Shown here one piece after another: positions 11,101 through 22,606 of a stretch of DNA of 64,000 nt. Numbering within the stretch: position 1 is the stretch's first letter; each line of letters begins with the position of its first letter. Made by a program: the position numbers and the translations under genes. The stretch lies in assembly GCA_015501055.1 (NCBI GenBank), contig JADNYV010000042.1, forward strand, positions 1-64,000, read 5' to 3'. Source of the DNA: Mucidula mucida. Its lineage: Eukaryota; Basidiomycota; Agaricomycetes; Agaricales; Physalacriaceae. The notes under the pieces were generated by a model. It was not told the origin of the DNA, searched no databases, and saw nothing but the letters and a program-made list of their open reading frames with translations.

Positions 11101-12098
11101 GGCGTAAGTTCTATCGCGTGATCCCAGGGTCTTCGCTCCGGTAACTTGTCAAAGTCCGCCTTGCTGAATACATCGGAAAATTCCTCGATGTAAGGTGCAG
11201 CAGCGGATGAAGGCTGTTGTGATCTCAGCTTTTCTCCGCTTTTGCGATAGTTGTCCCAGTCCATCCAGAACAAACGCTCTCCCTCTTCCAACTTCTCTTC
11301 TACGTCTTCTCCTTCATCTTCCGGTGAGTTGTACTCGGGTAGATAGCCGCAGCGGTCTGGGCATCGATCAAAGTCAATGTGGATTCCGTCCAGTTGATCG
11401 TGGGGTTGTGATATCGTAGCCAATCTAGCCCCAAAAAGATACTTGTTTTGCCGAGATTGGTGACGGCCAACTCAATCTTTTCGGCGTGATCTCCGATCTT
11501 CATCCGGACCTCCACAAAACCTTCGATTGCTCCTCCCTCGTTTAGGGTTCCATCCGCATTGTAGACAGGGAGCTTGACCGGTAACTCCTTGATCGGGAGT
11601 CCGTTCTTCTCGACGAATTCTTTATTGACACAAGAACCCGTTGCTCCACTGTCAAGAAGGGCACTCGTTTCCCATTCAGAGCCTGTGTGTACGCTCTCTA
11701 TGGTTACTCGGAGTTTCATGTCCTGCCCCTTTGTTCCCCGGATGTACTTCCTCGACTTTTTCAACTCCGTCACAACTTCCACCGCAGCTTCCTTTGTCAA
11801 CGCTCTGATCGCCATCACCTTCTCCTCCGTTGCTTCTCTCTCTCTCCGCTCCGGCATCCATGCTCTCAAAATTCCCACTGCTCTCGACACGTCATCCTCT
11901 CTTAGCCGTTGTGCGATCCACTCGGGCGTATTTGGCTCAAATCTTTCTTTCGCAGGTTTTGGTGGTAAAGTCGTCGATGATATTTTAGATGTTTCAGTAC
12001 CCGTACTGTAAATAGATTCTGCATCTGACGACCCTTTCCTTGATGACTGCTCCGGCAGGACTGCGTCTACTGCGGGAGCTTCGCAAAACCCAACTCTT
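8147..12098 (-). pseudogene. Element B pol (protease, RT, RNase H, integrase, chromodomain)
   Basis: All pol domains are present in order, with the same motifs as element [13 protein letters not shown], RNase H, HHCC and DDE integrase, GPF and chromodomain. Unlike A, this copy spans the complete gene. The frame is interrupted many times by single-base losses, for example near 8982, 9050, 9431, 10672 and 10955, each restored by comparison with a sister copy. I noticed no single-base insertions. Substitutions relative to A and C are few. This looks like a young copy with deletion-type errors; whether these are biological or consensus errors cannot be decided here. Confidence 0.85.
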
Positions 12099-12991
12099 CG
12101 GCCAGCTTCTTCTTCTCCTCGTCATTCATTTCGGTCCATAAACCCCGAATCGTCTGGGGTCGACCCTTCTTGGACAGAACCTGCTGACATGGCCGTGTTC
12201 GCCACAGCTGAAGCAAAGTCCTCTTCGACGTGCGTTGTCGATGTCCATCGGCCTGCCGGCTCCTCCATAGGTAACACCGGTGCATCTCGTCGTGTGATCG
12301 GCGTTGGGGTGGGTTCGTAGGATTAGCTCTCGATGTAGCCACCTGCGGAGCTTGAGGCCGGGACTGCATGCCGGACCTCTTGCTCGCCGCCCGCCTTCTC
12401 CACAGCTGATCGATCTGAAGGATCTGTGCCTTCCAATCCTTGTACTTCTCTGGCAACCCGTCTCGGCTGCCATAGATCTGGTCGATGATCTTCTCGTTGA
12501 CATTGGTCTCGAGAAGTCGCACGACAATGCGTCATCCTTGAGTATCCTGCCTGAGTGAGCAGGACCTCGAACTTCTGGAAGAAATCTTGAGCGGTGTCTT
12601 GCCCCTGGCGCAACCGCTCGATCTGGTCTTGCGCGTCTCGCGCGAGGTTGGAATCCACAAATCGCTCCTTCAAGTCTTCCTTGAACTCCGTCCAAGAGAC
12701 TGTCCATTCCTCTTCTTCCTCATCGAAGTTCTGGTCCGAGTAGTTCTGGACCCATGCATCTACGTGATCTCCTCGGATGTAGGAGAGAACAACATCGATC
12801 CTTTCGGAGTCAGATGTGAGGTTGTTCTTCTTGTCACGGATGTATGTGAACATCGATCGCCACCAGCTCTTGTACTTGGACTTGTCCCCGTCATAGTCAT
12901 AAGGCTTGTTGACAAGGGATCGGCCTTTGATTTCGACATCGGCGTGATGAGCGGGTGTGTGAGGAGCGGTTTCGGGTGCTTCGTTGGACAT
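12067..12991 (-). pseudogene. Element B gag
   Basis: This is the counterpart of the intact gag at 5113-6042. The first 180 or so residues match closely. Two single-base deletions between about 12530 and 12545 and another near 12170, just before the zinc knuckle, break the frame. The frameshift heptamer and hairpin at the gag end are conserved. Confidence 0.85.
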
Positions 12992-13586
12992 GATGAATCG
13001 GGGTGATAGGATCGGAGAGTGAAAGGGTGAAAGTGGGGATATGGGTGATGCGGATTTGGATGAAACGGGTGAGGGAATAGAGGTTTGGATGAATAAGGAG
13101 GATCGCCTAGATCTGAAATAGAATCCAGGACTTGGTAGGGTGGGGAATGATGGTGTGTATCGTAAGGTAAGTAAAGTAGGTAGGTATCGTAACTGTCTAC
13201 GCTATTTTACCGACTACTGACTACGTATCTACGGAGCCCAAGAGCTCGTCACAAGTTCGCAATTGCCCAGCCGACGTCCCTCTGGTGTGAGGTAAGCCGA
13301 AGTTTTCCTGGGAACGGGGGTTGACCCGTAAACAGCGCCCACTGAAGTGCAACTGCCAAAAGTTGTTCTCGTGAGAGCGGCTACTTCCAGCACCCGAGGC
13401 AGTTATCTCTAACTGTTAGCCGGCGCTACTGGGACCAATACACACGTATGCGGACGTGCGCTGGAATTAGGAATCCGTCGATCTGTAAACAGGAAAGGGA
13501 ATGGGGAATGTGCGATGATCAAACAGCGAAGTGCTGATCGACGATCAGGGATGTGTGGTAGGTGGTAGAAAGTAGTTCCGATCTTC
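12992..13586 (-). other. Element B leader and primer-binding site
   Basis: Non-coding leader of B, closely matching 4514-5112. The self-priming site lies at 13573-13584, two bases from the LTR, and matches the first 12 bases of the predicted RNA exactly. Confidence 0.65.
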
Positions 13587-14112
13587 TGTTAGCGACTGAC
13601 TAAGCCACGAGACTCAACCAGGTACCACAGCAAGAACTAAGGAAGAAAGCGTTCGCGTTCGTAAGACTAGGCTAGGCCAGGTGTATAAACGAGATCGGAA
13701 CTAAAGTACAATGATACTACACTACTGCTTATATACTAGTAAGTCTGTGTTTGGACTCCTTGTCCATACGCGTTTCCACTAGGGATGCTCCACGCCCTTG
13801 ACCCAGTGTTGTATGCTACTAGTCCGTGAAACCATTAAATACGAGTGGTAACTGCATGTAAGTAATAATACTGAAACGACCATGTGTGCTACGAGTGTCG
13901 GTGGTGTGTATACAATAGGGAGTCCATGAGGTATCGGCATGTATGATGTCATCCATGTGTTGGCGTGTGTCCGACATGAGTACGGCTTCGGTAATGAAAA
14001 GGAGTATGATCGGTGACGAAACAGATGATGAAACAGTCCGTTGGTTGATAAGACAAGCCCCCGATAAGATATGATAAGATGTGAAAATGTGAAAATATGG
14101 CGATTCATAACA
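13587..14112 (-). repeat. LTR 4, shared by elements B and C
   Basis: This 526-bp LTR has the primer-binding side of B on its left and the polypurine tract and pol end of C on its right. It is thus at once the 5' LTR of B and the 3' LTR of C. It differs from LTR 3 at about ten sites and shares states with LTR 1 (gtggtaactgc, gtcggtggtg, cagtccgttgg, ggcgattcat), which suggests it was originally the 5' LTR of A. Confidence 0.9.
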
Positions 14113-14123
14113 TCACCCCCTCC

Positions 14124-17100
14124 TTAAGGCGCAAGTTCCATTCTGCGCCAGAGTCGCTCCATGAGGGCGCAGAGGGTAGCGTGACGTCAAGGGGTTCGGT
14201 GTCAGGCAGTGGCATGGGTCGGAATAGATGTGATGGAAATTGCGACATGGGACTTCAATGCGAGCAAGCGCGGTGGCTTCGGCTTGTTCGGATATTGTTG
14301 GTGGAAATCGCTGATAGCTTCGTCGGCATTTTTGAGATTGCATGCCGGTTCCCATGTCTGCTCGTGTGTGCCATAACCCTTCCAGTGAACCTTGTATTGA
14401 AAACCCCCGCGGTACTTCCGGGAATTAACCACTTTCTCAACCTCCCATTCCGGTTCGGCTCCTTCCAGCACAGGTGGTGGACGCGTGTCTCGGGGTTGCG
14501 TCGGAAATTGGGCTCGTGGTAAGGCGTCAACAGGGCCTCATTGAACACGGGATGGATGCTTTTCCACGTGTGAGGAATCTGGAGCTTGTAAGAGCTCGTC
14601 CCAACTTTCTTGATCACTTTGAACGGCCCGAAGCGTTTGTCATCGAGCTTCTTCATTGGTCGTCCGTGCTGAGATTCGTCCCTTCCAGCCATACTTTGTC
14701 GCCTTCCTTGTACTCACTGCTCTGTCCGCTTCCTGTCATAAAACCGTTTCATATCCTCTTTGCCATCTTCAATGCCGACCCACTTCGTCCCATGTTTTCC
14801 TCATGCCGTCGGCAAACTCCTGCGCAGTCTCATTTCTCGATGCCGTTTTCGGAGCGGTGCCTTTGTAGGGGTGTCTGCCCATGTCTGCAAAGAACGGAGT
14901 GACTTTGGTTGCCGAGTGTACCCGATCGTTGTAAACAAATTCGGCAGAGGGTAGCCATTCATGCCAGTCGTTCTGATGGTAGTTGACAAATAACCGTAAG
15001 AAATGTTCTATCTCTTGGTTCAACCGTTCCGTCTGCCCATTTGCCTGTGGATGATACGCCGTTGTAAAGTTTCCTTGTATGCCCAACAACCGGTACAACT
15101 CCTTCATAAAACGCGAGTGGTATTGTGGACCGCGATCATGTATCATCTGTCGTGGCATCCCATGTATGGGGAAAATGCGATCCGGTAGATGCGGGCCATG
15201 CCTTCTGACGTCAGAGTGGTGTGTGTCGGTATGATGCGTAATCGCTTTGTGAAATGGTCCACAAACGTGCTGATGCGTTGTATCCTCCCGATTCCGGCAG
15301 CTCTCCAATCATGTCCGTCCCTACTATCTCCCATGGCTCGCTTGGCACATCAATAGGATGAAGAGGTGCAGCCGGCTTCGTGCGATGTGACTTTGTGACC
15401 TGGCATTTTTGACACCCTTCTACGTATTCCGGACGTCTCGGCTGATTCCTGGCCACCAATAGGTGCGTGTAATCAGCTCGAGGGTCTTGTATCGTCCGGG
15501 ATGCCCTGCAAGCTGTGCGTCATGGTGCATTCCAATAACTCTTCCCCGCAATTCCTTGTCCTTTGGTATGTAAATACGATCTTCCACATAATAAGTCCAT
15601 TTTCCTTCTCTTCCCATCCTTTTTCTTTGTTTTCTAATGCTTTTTGTACGTATCTGTCTTTGTTTCCTTTTCTTTGTTTGATTTTGTTAAGTAATTCGTC
15701 CTCCGGTGTATCTACTGTATGTAAAGAAAATTGAATTTGTGAAATAAAAAACTCCGGCTTGAGCAAAACAACGTTTTCGTTATCTTTTTCCCCCTTCTCA
15801 AGGCCTGTCATCCTTGACAAGGCATCAGCTTTCCCCATCGTCTTGCCCGGCTTGTGAATCATCTGTATGTCATATTCCGCTAACTCCGTAACCCATCTCG
15901 CCTGCCTCCGATTCAACTTCTGTGGCTTCCGGAAGTACTGGAGGTTTTGATGATCGGTAAACACCTCCACCGTTTCCTTTGCTCCAAGGAGATATTGTCT
16001 CCAGTCGTCAATCGAGTCCATAATAGCCATCATCTCTTTGTCGTAGATCTCATAATTGCGCTCTACTTCGTTCAGCGCGCGAGACCGAAAGGCTACTGGT
16101 CTCCATTTTCCGTCAACCAACTGGGAAAGAACCGCCCCGTTCGCATAGTTCGAGGAGTCTGCCTCGACTCGAAACTTGCCGTCGTCGCGTGGTACGATCA
16201 GAACGGGTTCTTCCGTCATCCTCCGTTTCAACTCCTCAAACGCCTCGTGCTGCTCCATGCCCCAAACCCACTCGCCCTTCCCGGTTAGCGATGTCAATGG
16301 CTTCGCTACTCCCGCAAATCCCCGGATGAAACGTCGGTAGAAGTTGCAGAAGCCCAGGAATGACTGTACTTCCTTCTTCTTCGTCGGCTCCTTCCATTCC
16401 TTCACTACGGCCACTTTTGCCGGATCCATCTTCACTTCTCCTCCTCCAACAATAACTCCTAAGTAGTCTACAGTATGTGCCTCAAAACTACATTTCTCGG
16501 GTTTTAAATACAACTTATTTACTCGTAATATTTCTAATACCTTCGTACAATCTGTCTATGCTCCTCAAGTGTTCGTAAAGATAAGTATATCGTCCAAGTA
16601 AACTATAACATGTCCGTCGTCAATCAACTCCTTCAGAATGTGATTCATGAACGATTGGAACGTTGCCGGCGAGTTTGTAAGTCCGAAGAACATGACTGAG
16701 GGCTCGAACAGGCCTCGGTTTGTTCTAAACGCCGCTTTCCACTCATCACCTTCTTTGATCCGGATGTTATTGTAACCCCATCGGACATCCATCTTTGTGA
16801 AAACCTTTGCTCCCTTCAACTTGTCGATAAGCTCCTGAATCAACGGCAAGGGGTATCGGTTCTTGATTGTCATGTCGTTCAACTTCCGATAATCCTGTAC
16901 TGGCCGAAGGCTTCCGTCCTTCTTCTTGACAAAGAAGAAGGGTGATGCCATAGGTGAAATTGATGGCCGTATACGTCCCGTCCGTATGTTTTCTTCCAGA
17001 ACTCATCTAACGCCTTCTGCTCGGATGGGCTAAGGGGATAACCTTGCAGTCAACCGGTTTGGAACCAGGCGTAAGTTCTATCGCGTGATCCCAGGGTCTT

Positions 17101-18062
17101 CGCTCCGGTAACTTGTCAAAGTCCGCCTTGCTAATACATCGGAAATTCCTCAATGTAAGGTGCAGCAGCGGATGAAGGCTGTTGTGATCTCAGCTTTTCA
17201 CCGCTTTTGCGATAGTTGTCCCAGTCCATCCAGAACAAACGCTCTCCCTCTTCCAACTTCTCTTCTACGTCTTCTCCTTCATCTTCCGGCGAGTCGTACT
17301 CGGGTAGATAGCCGCAGCGGTCTGGGCATCGATCAAAGTCAATGTGGATTCCGTCCAGTTGATCGTGGGGTTGTGATATCGTAGCCAATCTAGCCCCAAA
17401 AAGATACTTGTTTTGCCGAGATTGGTGACGGCCAACTCAATCTTTTCGGCGTGATCTCCGATCTTCATCCGGACCTCCACAAAACCTTCGATTGCTCCTC
17501 CCTCGTTTAGGGTTCCATCCGCATTGTAGACAGGGAGCTTGACCGGTAACTCCTTGATCGGGAGTCCGTTCTTCTCGACGAATTCTTTATTGACACAAGA
17601 ACCCGTTGCTCCACTGTCAAGAAGGGCACTCGTTTCCCATTCAGAGCCTGTGTGTACGCTCTCTATGGTTACTCGGAGTTTCATGTCCTGCCCCTTTGTT
17701 CCCCGGATGTACTTCCTCGACTTTTTCAACTCCGTCACAACTTCCACCGCAGCTTCCTTTGTCAACGCTCTGATCGCCATCACCTTCTCCTCCGTCGCTT
17801 CTCTCTCTCTCCGCTCCGGCATCCATGCTCTCAAAATTCCCACTGCTCTCGACACGTCATCCTCTCTTAGCCGTTGTGCGATCCACTCGGGCGTATTTGG
17901 CTCAAATCTTTCTTTCGCAGGTTTTGGTGGTAAAGTCGTCGATGATATTTTAGATGTTTCAGTACCCGTACTGTAAATAGATTCTGCATCTGACGACCCT
18001 TTCCTTGATGACTGCTCCGGCAGGACTGCGTCTACTGCGGGAGCTTCGCAAAACCCAACTCT
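14124..18062 (-). pseudogene. Element C pol
   Basis: Same domain order as B, with protease, YLDD reverse transcriptase, RNase H, integrase and chromodomain. At least a dozen single-base losses break the frame, for instance near 14272, 14662, 14716, 14780, 15183, 15275, 15430, 15583, 16543, 17000, 17041 and 17133. The RNase H/RT segment 15530-16513 is the longest clean stretch. No stop-creating substitution was noticed in those stretches. Confidence 0.85.
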
Positions 18063-18956
18063 TCGGCCAGCTTCTTCTTCTCCTCGTCATTCATTTCGGT
18101 CCATAAACCCCGAATCGTCTGGGGTCGACCCTTCTTCGGACAGAACCTGCTGACGTGGCCGTGTTCGCCACAGCTGAAGCAAAGTCCTCTTCGACGTGCG
18201 TTGTCGATGTCCATCGGCCTGCCGGCTCCTCCATAGGTAACACCGGTGCATCTCGTCGTGTGATCGGCGTCGGGGGTGGATTCGTAGGATTGCTCTCGAT
18301 GTAGCCGCCTGCGGAGCTTGGGGCCGGACTGCATGCCGGACCTCTTGCTCGCCGCCCGCCTTCTCCACAGCTGATCGATCTGAATGATCTGTGCCTTCCA
18401 ATCCTTGTACTTCTCTGGCAACCCGTCTCGGCTGCCATAGATCTGGTCGATGATCTTCTCGTTGACATTGGTCTCGAGAAGTCGCACGACAAATGCGTCA
18501 TCCTTCGAGTATTCCGCCTGAGTAAGCAGGACCTCGAACTTCTGGAAGAAATCTTGAGCGGTGTCTTGCCCCTGGCGCAACCGTTCGATCTGATCTTGCG
18601 CATCTCGCGCGAGGTTGGAATCCACAAATCGCTCCTTCAAGTCTCCTTGAACTCCGTCCAAGAGACTGTCCATTCCTCTTCTCCTCGTCGAAGTTCTGGT
18701 CCGAGTAGTTCTGGACCCATGCATCTACGTGATCTCCTCGGATGTAGGAGAGAACAACATCGATCCTTTCGGAGTCAGATGTGAGGTTGTTCTTCTTGTC
18801 ACGGATGTATGTGAACATCGATCGCCACCAGCTCTTGTACTTGGACTTGTCCCCGTCATAGTCATAAGGCTTGTTGACAAGGGATCGGCCTTTGGTTTCG
18901 TCATTGGCGTGATGAGCGGGTGTGTGATGAGCGGTTTCGGGTGCTTCGTTGGACAT
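18032..18956 (-). pseudogene. Element C gag
   Basis: Full-length gag relative with the zinc knuckle [14 protein letters not shown] intact. Small deletions at about 18645 and 18680, inside the acidic DEEEEEW segment, disrupt the frame, and another lies near 18290. The start codon corresponds to that of the intact copy. Residues 16-22 differ slightly (HHANDETK for HHADVEIK). Confidence 0.85.
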
Positions 18957-19551
18957 GATGGATCGGGGTGATGGGATCGGAGAGTGAAAGGGTGAAAGTG
19001 GGGATATGGGTGATGCGGATTTGGATGAAACGGGTGAGGGAATAGAGGTTTGGATGAATAGGAGGGATCGCCTAGATCTGAAATAGAATCCAGGACTTGG
19101 TAGGGTGGGGAATGATGATGTGTATCGTAAGGTAAGTAAAGTAGGTAGGTATCGTAACTGTCTACCTATTTTACCGACTACTGACTACGTATCTACGGAG
19201 CCCAAGAGCTCGTCACAAGTTCGCAATTGCCCAGCCGACGTCCCTCTGGTGTGAGGTAAGCCGAAGTTTTCCTGGGAACGGGGGTTGACCCGTAAACAGC
19301 GCCCACTGAAGTGCAACTGCCAAAAGTTCGTTCTCGTGAGAGCGGCTACTTCCAGCACCCGAGGCAGTTATCTCTAACTGTTAGCCGGCGCTACTGGGAC
19401 CAATACACATGTATGCGGACGTGCGCTGGGATTAGGAATCCGTCGATCTGTAAACAGGAAAGGGGATGGGGAATGTGCGATGATCAAACAGCGAAGTGCT
19501 GATCGACGATCAGGGATGTGTGGTAGGTGGTAGAAAGTAGTTCTGATCTTC
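18957..19551 (-). other. Element C leader
   Basis: Non-coding leader matching those of A and B. The primer-binding site next to LTR 5 carries one substitution (tagttctgatct), so pairing with the RNA 5' end would have one mismatch. Confidence 0.6.
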
Positions 19552-20078
19552 TGTTAGCGACTGACTAAGCCACGAGACTCAACCAGGTACCACAGCAAGA
19601 ACTAAGAGAAAGTGTTCGTGTTCGTAAGACTAGGCTAGGCCAGGTGTATAAACGAGATCGGAACTAAAGTACAATGATACTACACTACTGCTTATATACT
19701 AGTAAGTCTGTGTTTGAAGCTCCTTGTCCATACGCGTTTCCACTAGGGATGCTCCACGCCCTTGACCCAGTGTTGTATGCTACTAGTCCGTGAAACCATT
19801 AAATACGAGTGGTGACTGCATGTAAGTAATAATACTGAAACGACCATGTGTGCTACGAGTGTCGGCGGTGTGTATACAATAGGGAGTCCATGAGGTATCG
19901 GCATGTATGATGTCATCCATGTGTTGGACGTGTGTCCGACATGAGTACGGCTTCGGTAATGAAAAGGGGTATGATCGGTGACGAAACAGATGATGAAACG
20001 GTCCGTTGGTTGATAAGACAAGGCTCCCGATAAGATATGATAAGATGTGAAAATGTGAAAATATGGCAATTCATAACA
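19552..20078 (-). repeat. LTR 5: 5' LTR of element C
   Basis: A 527-bp LTR with TGTTAG..TAACA ends that closes the array. The bases following it (caaca) do not match those before LTR 1 (gaaag). This is expected if recombination between different elements removed the partner target duplications. Confidence 0.9.
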
Positions 20079-20598
20079 CAACACACCCTCTCAGGCGCAT
20101 CTTCTTCAATCTTGGAATGTTTGACGCTACGATGGGATCGATAAACACTTCTGTTGTTAAGGCTGGAACACGAGTACATCGCCGTGTAATCGCAGGCTCA
20201 GGATGCCAAACCCTCGTCTAACCAGGCCGCCTACCAACCGCAGTTGCTTCCCGTCTTTAGTACGTGTTGACGGCATGCCTATCGCCCAAGCCCTTCCAGT
20301 CGCATCTTATTTCATACTGGAATAGCACGATGGGATCGATAAACGCAACTGTTGATTAGGCTGCGACACTTTCCTTTTGATTAATCGTAGGCTTCTTACT
20401 GGTCCTGATTATTTGTTCTCAGGATGCCAAACCCTCGTGATGCCGGCTACATTTGAGCAAACATCAGATTTCTATGCCCTTTGCAGCCACTTCGGCTTTA
20501 AGACCCTAGTGCTGCTCGTCGCAATCACGCCCCACTTCTGCATCGTAGCCCTCGTTCGTTCTAGGATCGTGTAGCCTACCTTCCAGCATATCCCAGTT
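20079..20598. repeat. Diverged direct repeat next to the array
   Basis: Two related segments lie in the same orientation: about 20094-20217 and 20299-20438. Each begins with cgcatctt..tggaat, contains an identical 17-mer (20130-20146 and 20328-20344), and ends with an identical 20-mer (20198-20217 and 20419-20438). The middle parts differ in length and sequence. No coding capacity is apparent. Confidence 0.7.
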
Positions 20599-21258
20599 AT
20601 GAGCACCCCTCCTGCTACCCGTACCGAAAGAGATGCAATCTTCCTTCCGATCTGGAACACTAAACAGCACGGTGGGTGTTTTCGTTCGACCAAGCTTGTC
20701 GTTATTTTCATACTAGTTCCCGCAGCGGAAACTACAAAAGTCAGGATTCCGGCTGATAAGCTCGACAAGACCGTCAACTGTGTCACTGTCCACGCGGCGC
20801 GCGCAGCGATGGAGGACATAAAGACGGGAGCCGTGACGGTGGTTGCCCACTTTCGCCTTTACTTGCAGTTGGAGGGCGGGGAGTCCTCAATTATGCTGAA
20901 CTCCTCTGGAGAGGACTTTGATGACGGAAGAACAAAACTCGAACTCATTTATCATAAATATCCATTCTCAACCTCGCCGAGCAAGCTCAATCTGCTCACA
21001 ATCACAGTACATCGGGAGTTCACTGTTTATGAAGCAATTGAGGCTTTGCTTGGGAGACATCGTGACCGCTACCGCTTGGATTTGGAATCCGGGAGCGGCT
21101 GTCGGCATTGGTGCGAAGTGGTCCTACGCGACTTTGAGGGGTATGGTTGGGTAGATGCAGAAGCTGCAGCCACAGTGGATGATCTCACTCGCTGGATTAA
21201 AGAGAAGCATCCTGATGTTGACGTCCCTGTGCCTGCTCCGCGCGGCCAGTTCTACTAA
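20599..21258 (+). CDS. DUF7770-like hypothetical protein
   Basis: A single-exon frame of 219 residues. From memory of the family, the layout resembles fungal DUF7770 proteins: a central beta-rich part (VAHFRLYLQLEGGESSIML), a stretch like VHREFTVYEAIEALLG, and the CRHWCEVVLRDFEG segment corresponding to the conserved GC+xW motif, ending in a short FY tail. Function is unknown. No signal peptide or membrane segment is evident. It sits only about 500 bases from the retrotransposon array. The assignment rests on recalled motif resemblance, so a domain search is needed to settle it. Confidence 0.55.
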   Translation: MSTPPATRTERDAIFLPIWNTKQHGGCFRSTKLVVIFILVPAAETTKVRIPADKLDKTVNCVTVHAARAAMEDIKTGAVTVVAHFRLYLQLEGGESSIMLNSSGEDFDDGRTKLELIYHKYPFSTSPSKLNLLTITVHREFTVYEAIEALLGRHRDRYRLDLESGSGCRHWCEVVLRDFEGYGWVDAEAAATVDDLTRWIKEKHPDVDVPVPAPRGQFY

Positions 21259-21424
21259 ATATCTGATAGTGTTGTCTGTTTTGTGAAAATCTGTGTAACT
21301 GTTGCAAATCCATTTCTTGCATTGTCCCGTCCATTCGTATGGCCAGCAAGTTGTCGATTGTTCAGACGAGGTCACGAGGATCAGCGTGGCGCAACTTTAA
21401 ACAAGTTGTTTTTGTAATTCGCAC

Positions 21425-21540
21425 CTACTAGAGCCGCCCTCGCCAGGCTACTAACGGTTTCAAAACCTGAGCCTCCTGGGGGGGCTGGTATCGATACCGT
21501 TAGTAACACCCCCGGGAGGTTTACTGCGCCACCCTAGTAG
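21425..21540. repeat. Small palindromic element
   Basis: The segment is bounded by ctactag (21425-21431) and ctagtag (21534-21540), which are inverted copies. Inside, actaacggt (21450-21458) is inverted as accgttagt (21496-21504), and G/C-rich blocks can pair imperfectly. It could fold as a hairpin, like a tiny inverted-repeat transposable element. No target duplication was established. Confidence 0.45.
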
Positions 21541-21619
21541 CCACTGTTCTATAGAAAAATCATTCAATAACCATGGCATGGCGTCAAAAACATGGGAGCA
21601 GTAAGACTCGTCTCAATCA

Positions 21620-21701
21620 AGGCACTACCAGGGTTCGAACCTGGGTTGTGGGAAGATTCGAATGATCAAAATCCCAAGTGCTGCCACTACACCATAGCGC
21701 C
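21620..21701 (-). tRNA. tRNA-Gln (anticodon TTG) with intron of about 11 nt
   Basis: On the minus strand the acceptor arms GGCGCTA and TAGTGCC pair with one G/T wobble. The D arm is GTGT..GCAC, the anticodon arm TGGGA..TCCCA, and the T arm CCAGG-TTCGAAC-CCTGG. The loop TT-TTG-A gives a glutamine anticodon. It is followed by about 11 extra bases (tcattcgaatc), the usual position for a nuclear tRNA intron after base 37. The A box (TGGTGTAGTGG) and B box (GGTTCGAACC) are present. A run of five T on the transcribed strand (21586-21590) can end transcription. Confidence 0.85.
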
Positions 21702-22606
21702 GTGGAATGGAGAGACTATCATCATACCAGAGCTGCTGACTAGGTTCACAACAGCAGTCATGTCGGTTACGTCATACCGAAGCCATCACTTCGACCGCTC
21801 TCTCATCATCGTCAAGCGACACAATATGTTTGGCAAGCTCAGTGCGCAATGGCTCAAGCAACAGCGACTTGAAGGCTTACTATGAATCTAGTCCATCTTA
21901 GCATTGACGCTTTAATAATCAGCGCCTTCCTCGCTGGCGTGAAGCGGACCACTGGCTTAACGTAAGCTACCAGTGCCACCGTCTGAGGGTGTACTTGCTA
22001 ATTGTGAATAGACCCGCCCTTGCTCAAGTCCCTAACAAGGATATACGACGTACGTGCCTTCCCGCTCCGGTGTCTGCATTGTATTTTAATCATCATCTCA
22101 GAGTTATTAAGATCCTATCTGGAATTTGGTGCGCCCTACGACATGGTGGATGACTGACTGTTAAACAAACTCAAGGCGAATACGCATTCGATTTTGCAGT
22201 GGTGATATTCGGGGTGTGTTATTTCGAGGTTCAGCTTACTGTTGGCTGACTTTCACCCAAGCGCTCTGCGTCCTTTGAGCGAACGCGCTAACTCTACTCT
22301 GTTTCGTATGTCAGTTGTCAACGTACCTACCCCAGCGCCAGCCTAACTCTCGGAATATGTTAGACCCTCCTCCCTCTTCTCCTCATCTTGTAACACACGG
22401 AAATCCCAGAATATTTATCGCATTTTCCTGGTGTCGAATGAATATATTGCATAGTGTCTAAGGCCGTGGTCATATAGCACTTAGGTCGAACGCCCGGCGT
22501 GAAATTGACATGGGAAAGAGGGACACCGCTGTCTGATCCTAGCAACTGGTCGACGGAACGTACAGATTATAAATGTCCTTTATATTGAGCATGATAGAAA
22601 TACACA
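21702..22606. other. Intergenic, no gene seen
   Basis: Short frames only, with no recognisable domain or exon chain. It includes the 3' side of OST2 and the upstream side of the tRNA. Confidence 0.4.

Noticed and set aside
1075..20078. Possible repeat-induced point mutation of the Gypsy copies
   Set aside because: The copies differ mainly by base losses and scattered substitutions, without the heavy C-to-T bias and stop codons that this process leaves.
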